A DNA stretch of 64,000 bases, taken from NCBI GenBank assembly GCA_914767715.1, contig OU612070.1, forward strand, positions 19,642,025-19,706,024. The letters run 5' to 3'. Made by a program: the position numbers and the translations under genes. The notes below the pieces were generated by a model. The model was given only the letters and a program-made list of their open reading frames with translations. It did not search any database and was not told the DNA's origin. Shown one piece after another: positions 36,387 to 46,800 of the stretch (positions are counted from its first letter, which is position 1; each line of letters starts with the position of its first letter). The stretch comes from Membranipora membranacea (taxonomy: Eukaryota; Bryozoa; Gymnolaemata; Cheilostomatida; Membraniporidae).

Positions 36387-39300
36387 TTAGTTTGTTATGC
36401 AGTTTTTCTTCTCACATAGAAACTCATATTCCTGGTCACTGCAGCGACTGATAACTTTCATGCCAAACTGATCACTTCCTGTGATATTTGTTACTGCACA
36501 ATAGCTCTGTCCTGATGGTTCTCCAGGCAGCCATAATGAGCTATAGTTCAAAAAAGTATTAGAGACAGTCCACAGCCATCCTTGTCCATTTTTGTTTTTC
36601 AAACTCGTAGCGGCATTATCCCAACCTAATTTAAAACAATACAATCCAGACTACAGTTATCAGCTTAAGTATATTTTCTGATGTCAATCTTTTTATGTGG
36701 CTCGTATATCAAATATATATATTTTTTTTTTTCCTTAACACAAACAAAATCATTTCATTATCATCTGTTATGGAAGCCACCCTAGGATCTTAGGTAAAGT
36801 CAAACACAATATGCTTTTGATACAATTGAAATCGTTTTGCTAAAATTTTTATTTGGCTTGGAGAATATCTAGTTGATAACCTCAAACTTTGCTCCGTTCA
36901 TTGATTGGTGGATGGAAATGTGGCTGATATTGAAATGATACCACTCAACCAAGGAAATTCAAACACCAAGTCTTATGCATAACATTGAGATAAACACAAA
37001 TTGTTTGTTAATGAATGATAACTTTAAGCAGCGGATTTGTATCACTAAAGTAAACTGATTCCTGGTTTTCTTACCTCCCATGTGATTGTTGATCATACTA
37101 AGCCAGTTAAAAGACTCTTCTGTCACAAACTCAGCAAGTCTGCTGTCAAGTTCTTCTATACAATACTTCCTGGCATATCCCTGCATCATACTCAAATCTA
37201 CCTTCTTATAACAAGAACCCGAGTGCTCATTGTAATAGTATCCATCAGGTATTTCTACAAAACCATTTGACAAAATAAATATCACACTTAATGTGATATG
37301 TAGTTATGGATTAAAAATTATCAATGATTATTTTTTTTATTGAAAATGCTCGATCATTTACCATTGTAATTGAATAATGATATCTAGATTAGACAGTAAT
37401 TCCTAATTTGGTACTGGTACACTGTTCATCTTAGCCAAGTCCTTATGGAAGGTGCTTAAAATGGCTGAAGGTCCACTGGGTATAGAAGGTATAATTCGTA
37501 GTTTTTGTACCAAGTAGATGATAAGTCTCTCCGCTTAAAAAATTATGAATTTTAGGATGACGGTAATGATACCAAATCAAACAACTGCATTATTACCTTG
37601 AATTATTGATGACTAACAAATAATAATTTTAAGACACAGTCTCGTAAATGCCACAAAACTTTGTCTTAACATAATTAGACTGGAAATTGATTAGCGTTAG
37701 ATGGTAATTGGCAAAGACTGGATAAGGGAAAACTGAGCTGAGGTTTAGGTTAACACATCATTAGAAAATTCGATCCCGTTTTCAGTCCTTCAATTGATTT
37801 TGACTGTCAATGTAGGTCATATCTGTCCAATTTATAATTTTATAAGAACCTGATTATTAAAATGAAGTTGTAGGTTTATTCACAAGTTAGTTGGTTGGTT
37901 TGGTTGGTGGGGCTCTCCGCAATGTGGCTATTCAATCAACTCAGAAATCATTAGCCTTCTTTTCCCTTCTTTGCCTCAGATAACATGACAGCTGGTATTC
38001 TGAGTTCAATCAAAAACTTGAGCTCGGTCTATAATTTGATTCGGTCTGCCCAGGACTGTCCTTCAAGTGACATGGCAAATAAAGTATCCTCCATTCATAT
38101 ATCCAGCACCTAATGACAATCTATTCCTAGCTCTGCACACAAATTTTGAGTGGGCAAAAAAAGAAGATATATTATGGTGATAGGAGTTGGAGGCGGCTCA
38201 ATTGTTTAGAGTGCATTACCTTTAGTATGCAAATGCTGAAGGTTGTGGGTTCGAATCCCACTGCGCTCTATCGACTACTGCAGTTTGGTTGGCTCCCAGT
38301 TGTGCTACAACCTGCATCCAAACAGAGAGCAACCTGGCCCAGATATTTCCGGCTTTGTCACTATGGCAACGAATTTCGCAGCCCATGCTTCAGGATGTGG
38401 CGTGTGAGAAGACATCTGATTTTAATCAATTTTTTAACGGATGATAAAGCTTATTCATTACCGCTGATTTGATAGGGCTCTAAGCCCTTAGATACAGTGG
38501 AAATCCCTGATGGAACAGCTGATGACATGGACACTTCACATGTTTGGTTTACCGAGTTGTGCCGCCATGAAATACATCTGGGGCTCACAGCCATTCCACA
38601 CAGCTTTCCACATGAAATCAAGCTATGGCTGTTGTAGTAGATTTTTTCCACAGTGAGCAGTGTATGGTTTGGTAGGCAAATAAAGGACTGAGCTTTCACG
38701 CTGACAGCAATCGTTATCTATCAAATAAAGTTCACTTCATGAACTTAATGTTGATTTATAAAAAAAACATATTGGTTTATATGGTAATGTATTGGCAGTG
38801 TATCATTTGAAAACTTCTCGTTCACAACAACCATAAAAAAATTGTCAAGTTAACTTTCTTCAGAGAGCTGTCATCAAATCTGGAATATCATGCTTCACAG
38901 TATCAATCATCATCTGCATTAAAAGGTATTTCACCAGCCCAATGTTTAGAATATGAAGAAAATACAAAAATTCATCTCTATTTGCTTGTTGTTTGGTGTA
39001 GATACTAGCGGCGACTCAGCAATTCTTGACAATCCATTAAGATTGTTGTCGATTAAAAGCAAAGGCAAACAACATCAAAATTGTGCAAAATGACATGAAA
39101 ATACAAAGAAATAGTGACTTACTATGTTCAGAAAGTTTAGATACATCATTCTCTTGGTGACAGATTTGTACATTTTAATTACTGTTAGGGTAAAGCTATG
39201 TAGTTCACTGTTTCTTTGTCCAGCCGCTATGCCTCAGCTAATTGTAAAGCAGAACTTTTTCAAGCTTCTATTAATTGTATATATTATTTACTATTCCCTG

Positions 39301-39771
39301 TAGCCGGCTGCAGATATCGATACTGATAAGATAATCAGGTTGTATGAGAAATATATATCTTTGTGTTTGTCATTCTCCAATATAATGGTATCAATGTTAA
39401 TAATGGCAAGCAATGTTAAGATTCAAATTTCACCATTTTCATCAAAATTGTATGGCATTACTGCATACCTTACTAAATATTTGGTAAACAAACTATTTTA
39501 TTTTCTCATGAATAGAAATCTAATCCACTTTCACATATAAGATTGAGAAATAGTTTAAGAAGTTCATTAAATATGAGTATTGGACAACAAAACAGAATCC
39601 AACCAAATGTTATACTGTGCCATTATCAAATAATAAGGCAAGTTCTATTTCCCTATAAATATCACTAACATACAATAAATGAAAATATTATGATAACAAC
39701 TTGTAAAACTTTCATGTTTAAAAAAACTGACCTGTCTCCAAATGAAGTTACAAAAAAAAAAGGAGCTGCAT
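36387..39771 (-). CDS. Secreted PAN-like plus C-type lectin domain protein, 4 exons (first exon out of frame as read)
   Basis: Minus-strand exons 39732-39771, 38462-38700, 37075-37254 and 36387-36625, about 232 residues. Exon 1 gives a short hydrophobic signal peptide (MQLL then Phe-rich, TSFGD). Exon 2 encodes a PAN/apple-like module (SFICLPNHTLLTVEK, SCGKLCGMAVSPRCISW, CEVSMSS). Exons 3-4 encode one C-type lectin domain: GYYYNEHSGSCYKK, QGYARKYC, LAEFVTEESFNWL, WLWTVSN, SSLWLPGEPSG, YCAV and YEFLCEKK. The calcium/sugar motif reads EPS and the usual WND triplet is absent, so classical calcium-dependent mannose binding is doubtful. Exon 1 contains a run of ten T on the coding strand that leaves it one base out of phase with exon 2; eight or eleven T would restore the frame. 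Exons 2-4 agree in phase. A TATA box lies about 60 bp upstream of the ATG. Confidence 0.83.
38187..38425 (+). mobile_element. tRNA-derived SINE (family S1, copy 2)
   Basis: The head has an A-box-like GGCTCAATTGTTTAGAGTGC and a perfect B box in GGTTCGAATCCCACTGC. The body (CCTGCATCCAAACAGAGAGC) and tail (GCAGCCCATGCTTCAGGATG, then GTGTGAGAAGACATCTG) match the copy at 62600-62852. It sits in intron 2 of the C-type lectin gene, antisense to it. Confidence 0.85.
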
Positions 39772-39828
39772 GTCGACCAGATGGTCGCCAAACAGATCAA
39801 TCATGCTTTTCCATTGGTGAACCATGCT

Positions 39829-39836
39829 CTTATATA
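39829..39836 (-). promoter_or_regulatory. TATA box of the C-type lectin gene
   Basis: On the minus strand this reads TATATAAG within ACCATGCTATATAAGAGCAT, about 60 bp before the ATG at 39771. Upstream on the same strand two CCACTCTTGGG motifs flank ACCAATCAA. The whole block recurs in the inverted copy at 57540-57920, supporting its identity as a promoter unit. Confidence 0.7.
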
Positions 39837-40079
39837 GCATGGTTCCAAACACATTAAAGAACTGCTGACGCTCATCAGTAAACAAACACAAGAAAAACAA
39901 CAAAACACATCTGCCCCAAGAGTGGGTTGATTGGTCCCAAGAGTGGGTACAGATATTAAAATTAGCACTTTGATTTAACTCAGCTGCCTTTGATCGATGT
40001 TCCTTTGATTCAGTTAACTTTGATCGAGGTCAAATGTCCTGTCTGTTACTAGCGTGTCCTCAAGTTGAGTTTGAGTCAA

Positions 40080-41163
40080 GCTAGAGTTCTTTGAATGGTT
40101 TTTATGGGGCTGCTGGACAAATTCTACAAATACGACAAAGAACGAAACCTCCCAAACTACTTTATGAGGTAACCTTGATGATTATCGTAATTATGAGAGA
40201 CAAAAATTTTCAATTGTAATAGACCTACGGAAGAGCGAAGTTTTCACAGGAGGACAAATTACAATTTCACCTCTCTACTGGTATGCGACAAGTATACATT
40301 TTTTGCGTCTTGCGGCTTGTTAATGCTGTTCGCCTCTGGCTAATCAGTCTGGGGGAGCGACTCCAAATGCAGACAAGCTGGATCAAATGGATAAACTTAT
40401 GTCAGCTAACATAGATTGGTCCTAGCCAACAGAAAGTCCTCCCCAAACTCGCTAAACTAAACATTGGCTTCACTTACTGATCCAAGTGTGCGAAACATCC
40501 TTAAACATAATCAGAAAAAATGATAACAAACAAAAACGGTGAATTACTTTTAATTTTCTTGGCAGTACTCTGAACAGCAAAAGTATCATTGCATTGCTGC
40601 TACAGTTGTAGTATTCTTTCAGGGACAGGAATATGTTGGCAGGCTCAAGATACCAGGGTTTTCATTTTAAAAATGCTCTGCAGCTGCTGAATGTAATCAG
40701 AGCAAGACCTTGCATGCAACATCGTTTTGAATTTTGAGAGGCAGTTCATCAACAAAAAAACTGTGATTGGCTTCTGTGCCATTTTGTTTGGTGAGCCAAG
40801 TTCCACAAAAATCACTTGTTGTCTACCTTCGCTACAATATCTGTGAATTTTTGAAACTACTGCTTAGTAAGGCACCTTTGATCTCATTAATTCATTATCA
40901 AAGCCAGGCAAAAAAAAAGATATTTCCAAAATATGATTGATTTCCGTTTCAGGTCAGCGCATTCTGAATTTCTGCTCAAATATGATAGATTTTTTTTTTC
41001 TCCAGTTTTCCTATCTGTGATATACTTACTACGGGACATCATCCAAATTTGGTTAGAAACAGCAAACGCCAGAGTGGAAGCAGATATTGTAAATGGATTA
41101 GATGATGACCGATATTTCACAGACAAATATCTAAGTTATCTGAAAGAATCGTATTCGGTATAG
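40080..41163 (+). pseudogene. 3' fragment of a duplicated Mab-21 transmembrane gene
   Basis: Three exons match the last three exons of the gene at 43802-50530. Exon 10-like: about 40093-40168, ending KERNLPNYFMR at the same splice donor. Exon 11-like: from 40623, DRNMLAGSRYQGFHFKNALQ, then a frameshift after CMQHRF, resuming as NFERQFINKKTVIGF. Exon 12-like: 41006-41163, VFLSVIYLLRD ... FTDKYLSYLKESYSV and a stop. I found no matching upstream exons nearby, so the copy is 5' truncated as well as frameshifted. Retained introns show it arose by DNA duplication and not by retroposition. Its C-terminal exon is still open and only moderately diverged. Confidence 0.85.
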
Positions 41164-43180
41164 CAAAACTACGCTTTTAAACCTAAGCATCTTACACTCC
41201 GCAACGTAAATGTTCACACTTTTGGTGCAACATCAGAAGTTTCAATAACTTGCAGACTGATATGACTGATTTGTCTCCTATTTTTATTTGTTGTAGTGTT
41301 TTGCAGAAGCTTTGTCATGAAGTGTCCATTCATTGAAAGACATTGTTGCTAAATTGTGAGAGGATATTTTAAATGGATTATTTATTACAGTGTGAAATTT
41401 TTATAGCTTTTTTTTTCAATCCCTGTGATACATTATGGATACTACTACATTAAAATCCATTTCGAAGCATATGTTCTCTCATGACTTAACAATTTTTGCA
41501 GCACTCAATCAAATTATTTCTAAACAATCGACTTGACAAATCATACTTTTAAGTCTAGTCTAGTCTGGATAGCTTGATAAATTGTTTGAGATGATAAAAA
41601 TGTCGAGAAACAATTCATCATAATGACTTTTTGTAAAGTGGATAAGTAGAAACTAAATTTCAGTGTAGCGTAGGCACGTATTCAGTTTCAAAATTTGTGC
41701 TTCCTGACATTTTGTTTTATACCACACAAGACATCACATACCATGAAAGTCATTGATTGCAGCTGTCATTCATCTTTCAACCTCACTCTTTGTCTGTCCT
41801 TACTCCAGGTGAAAAAAAAGAAGATAAAGCTAGGGTTTAGTTGAGCGTTGCTAAACGGTAGTTTCATAACGTGGTTGTCATTGAGTGCAGCTTCCATTGG
41901 GTCTGGCTGGCATCTTTGAGATCCACCAACATTGTTTGTCAAATTACAGTGATCTTGATTTATGGGTGACAGTGCCAGGGTACAGCCAAACATAGATAAC
42001 CAATATCGTATAAGAGTATATCACCATTCTAGTTGACTTGATATGTCGCAAACTTCTATACTCAATGCCATTACATGTCGTCTCTTACTGCAAAAGATGG
42101 GAAATTGGCATTTGTCTCTCAGTACCACTGATTAAATTTGTTACACTAACTGGGAGTTGTCCCATCTTAAAGTAGGTGGAGACAACTCACCCAATGGTTG
42201 GTCTTTTCTTGCGCAGGGTCAATAAACAACTCATGTTCAAGTCATTGTTATCAAAAATTAGTTGATTAATTGTTCTGTATGTGCTTTCTATCCAAATATT
42301 CCGGAAACCTCATGCTCAACTCTTATTGAAGAGAATGAAACCTTAGCGTTATTGTCTTCGCCTCATATCATGCAGTCATCAGCTATTTTATATTAATTTG
42401 AGTGTAGGGGTTAAACTACTCATAAGCGATTAAGGATCATTGATAAAAGAACCCAAATGCATGAACCAACTGTGATCTTTTCCTGTTTCTGCGGTCTTTA
42501 GATACTAAGGTGTTTGATTTCTTGGCTTATTTGATTGAGAACTTTCTTTTTGAAAATCATCATTGATGAGAATCATCACTGATGAAATACATTGAATCTA
42601 TTGTATTAGCTCACTGCAGTAAATAACACTGTGCCACTACAGCCAAAACCACAAGGCAGCTACACTAGTTTTCCTTGTGGCTACTGTTGATTAGCATAAT
42701 CTTTGATTCTGGTTACGAATCCTGACGAGAGAGTTTTGTTTTTGCTAACATGCTGCTGTTCTACATGATGTCCAAAATACTACAGCCTTGGAAATTGAGC
42801 AGATCTGTTAGCTTGTTGTCTGACAAGCAAAGCAAAGCAGCATGTAATTCTCCTGATTGGCTGTGGTCTCATTCTTATCACAGACAGCTTTTAACACCGA
42901 TGGAATGTTTCTTTTTCCACAGAAATTTTTCTTTCTAATCTAAATTGTAGGGGAGAAAACCTGAAAAAACCATAACTTCCTACTAGCTTTGGATCAGGAC
43001 TGCCGTCATCAATAAATAACAGGAGTGTCTATATTAGATTGCCCAGCAAGTTACTTGTTGCACTCAATGAAGAAATAAAGACATTTATTATTGTGTAAAT
43101 CAAAAGCTTTTATGTGATCGGCAATCATTTCCCATGACTCATTGGGCTATTATCTTGGGGAATTTCTGCTTGGGAAATAT
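41164..43180. other. Gap between the Mab-21 pseudogene and gene
   Basis: About 2 kb without recognisable exons. If the duplication was tandem, the promoter of the active gene lies in or just right of this stretch. No repeats of note before 43181. Confidence 0.35.
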
Positions 43181-43700
43181 TATGCAGGTCAATGTGCAAA
43201 TAATTACTGTCTTGCTTGTGTTATTATTCAGTGTGAATCACCGATAAGGCTTCATAATGTATATGTGATACAAATAACTACAACTATATTACAGGCTATG
43301 ATGATATCAGGAATTTGTATCAAAAGCAGTTCTTGCGCTTATGCTTATGCTTGATTGACACTTTAAGTATTAGTCAAACTAGTTACGGACGTGCCACATC
43401 ATTGTTGCCTGTAGCTACTTTTCAACAATATACTTATAGCTAAATTTTATGCCGGCCAATGTGCAAATAATTACTGATTTGTGTTGATATTCAGTGTGAA
43501 TCATCACTAAATATTTAGTTGCAATGAAAAATATTACTGACAGCTAATATTACAGATTACGATGAAGTCAGGAATTTGTGTTAACAGCAATCAGTTTCGT
43601 TTCTTATCCTCGGTCTGATTGTTAGTTAAATTAGATAAGATTGATAGTCACATGCTACACCATTGATGGCTGGGGCTAGTTTTCAACAATAACATCACTC
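43181..43700 (+). repeat. Tandem duplication, about 260 bp x 2
   Basis: Unit 1 begins at about 43181 and unit 2 at about 43448. Both contain CAATGTGCAAATAATTACTG, ATTCAGTGTGAATCA, ATGA(T/A)(A/G)TCAGGAATTTGT and AGCTACTTTTCAACAAT or its close match TAGTTTTCAACAAT. Divergence is moderate with small indels. The second unit ends about 100 bp before the first coding exon of the Mab-21 gene, so this may be a duplicated promoter-proximal segment. Confidence 0.75.
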
Positions 43701-43801
43701 ATCTATGGAATATAGCTAATAGCTGCTGCTTTGTTGTGAGTGTTTGCTTCCTTGGTCTCATGGTGAATAGTTGATTCAAACAGAGCTATATTTGATTTAC
43801 A

Positions 43802-46800
43802 ATGCAGGGGACAATGATCTCAAGCAATCATACTGAGAGTGACACTGCGCCATTACTAAGCGAAACGTAAGTGACAATACTTTTCTTATTTCAGAGGGCA
43901 ATCGGCATTAATACTTTATGCAAAAGGCTCTGATGAAATGATTCTTCTGCTGCTGTCTGCTAGTGCAAGTAACTCTGATCAGGTGGCTTTGCTGGTGTTG
44001 CGGCATATCATTCGCAACCATATTCAATCACAGCTTGTGAGAAGGTTGTTGATGATCAAATGCCATTACCAGCAACCCTAACAGGGTTCCGACACAAACA
44101 AGGTAACAGTAACAGAATACAAACAGCGTTACCATTAGGCTCTGAACAAAATCAAGAAATCTATTGAAACATATTCCAATCCATGGTATGTATTTAAACA
44201 CACACCAATGATCATTCGAACCTGGAAACATAGTGAATATCTATCTAACTGAGCACACTGATGATTGCAGCTGGGAAGGTTATGGTACTGAGACACCATT
44301 ATGCAAGGAAGAATGTCTCAAACTGACCTCTGAAGGCCAATCCCTGAAATTCAGCACTAGGAATTTTCCATTGCGTTCTGCTTTCGAGGACAAGGATATC
44401 AATGCTGCTGATAGCACAGAACGCATCTCTGCGCTTTACACCGCCATTGGGAAAACCCTGTCATCTCCAATGGTAAGAAATTTTGTTGTTGTCTTGTCTT
44501 GACACACTGGCTCACCGTATTGTATAGAACACAGATCCTTTCAGTCACCACTACTGAAAGATGTCCTTTAGTCAAGAAGGTATCAAACAGAATATTGCCT
44601 CACCACCCTGTTTTGTTTCGTTTTTTTAATGGTTAATATGGTGACTGTAATGCATGCATTTTTTTCCCTACCTATAGAGGTTCAGCAGGAACTTTCTGGC
44701 TTCTCTGTCCATCCAATGAATAGTAAACATTACCACTGTCCTAGAGGAGTAAATAATAAGTTGTAGTTAAGTGTGTTAGCTTTTGGTGTTTAACCACTAG
44801 TTTCACTAGCTAAGGTATGTGTTCATTATATAAAGTAATGCGTAGTTGAGGAAACGTTAGCTAGCCAATAACTTCAGTTTTGCTATTTCAAGAAAGCAAA
44901 ATACGCTGAACTTCCCTTGTATTCCTTTCCTTTACATAGAGAGTGATCCTAATCAGAAGTTTAACAATTCTTGCTGATAACTCTATTCAAAATTTGTCTT
45001 ATAGGTGCTTGCTGGAGTCATGAACTTGGCCACACTCTTCACAAACAAGGCATCACAGTTACCTCACTTTTACAAACGAAAGATGCAGCAGTGGGCATTT
45101 ATCATCCCTGGTGCCATGTTCATCGTGTTCTTAGCGCTGCTCATTATCGACACTGCACATGATTCTGATACAACGGTGAGCATCTTCATTATGCAATTTT
45201 TTATACATTTATATATGTTTTTACATAAATAATTAGGCATCTGCATGAGTACCAGCATGATTTTATTTTAGTCAACCACTTGTGAGTGGACAACTCCAAA
45301 TAGTGAGTAGCAGGCATGCTAGTTAGAGCCATCAACCAATATCCTTTTTGGGGATGGTTAGTTGGTGAGAAGGCGCAATCTTTTAGCGCACTTCTTTCGC
45401 ACTGCCAGACTAGTTTCATTGGTCGTAATCAATATCCAAAACCATCTTCAGTGGTTATCAACAAAGTAGTTCACTCCTTCTTGAGACTCCATGCCTGAAA
45501 AACAATGTATCGCTGTTTGTGCATGGTCTTTTTGCCCAAGTGACTTAATTGGCAAAAACTACTGATATATACATCAAGTTTTTTTCTCTTTCTTAGACAA
45601 CAGGTTTTCTGATCATAGCGACGGTCCTCCCGTTGATATTATATGCATTTGGTGCTACATTTTGTATGCTGCTTCCAGCATGCACTTGTACTTTACAACT
45701 AAGATCAAAACTGGAGTCATTGGAGCCATACCTTAACTTGTGTGAGCTGTCCAACGAAGACTTGAACCAGATTTTCTACGAGGTGAGTGTCTGAACATTA
45801 TATCAAATGTGATAAGAAATATGAAGCAAAAGAAATGATAAGAGGCCAGAAATTTAGCACTGAAATCTGACATCTGCTGAATCAAAGCAGCTAGTAGATG
45901 TCTAAACTAATGTCTAAAAGTCTTTGTGAGAAAATAGAAATAGTTTACTCTGTTTTAAACAAATTTCACCAAATTGAATGTTCTCAAACTGCAAGTTGAG
46001 GGTTTACGCCAAACACTAGAAGGAAGGGAACGACTCGGAGAGCAGAGAAACTTGATATATCTTCTTGATCGCAGGGAAAATTTATTCAGCACCATTCGCC
46101 CATGTTTGGTGACTTAGAGAGTACCAGCTTCAAAAAAAAGGATAGAGAGAACAACTTTTAAATTGTATTTACAATGTTGATAGTGCATGGCTATCCGAGA
46201 AAACAATATTTAAAACAATGACCTTCTAGCAAAGTTATCATTTCTTTGCAGGAAGACCATGGTATATGTGACTACAAAGTGGTTGGCAGTGCAGGAGATG
46301 GATTTGGGTTCTTTGCATCTCAAGGGAGTAACAAGCAACCTCTTCAGGAGAAGGCTATTCTTACTCAAGACATTGACTTAAACATATTCATTAACACATT
46401 GAGTATCAAAGATGAACATTTGAAGAGAGTTCCTGGTGCTCCTGGCTTTACCTGGATTATGCTTGATGAGCAAGAGGTAAGCTTATGTCTGCATGAATAT
46501 GTAGGCTTTTTCCATCTTCTTAAGTAGACCAATCTAATCATAATGATACTATTGTACTCTGTTTGTGATTTTGAAGATGATCCCCTGATCAGTACCATAC
46601 CCTCCTAACAGATCCTATAATGTATCGACTTGTCCAACAAAAACTAGTGAGTGGCCAACTAATAGATTCTCACATTTCGGTTCAAGATTGTTGGAACACT
46701 TTTATTCTCGAAAGCCATTTAAGGGCAAGAGGGTATAACAAAAATTATAAAAGAGTTTTATATCGTCACGTAAGTTTGATCAGGAATAGTGTTGTCCCCA

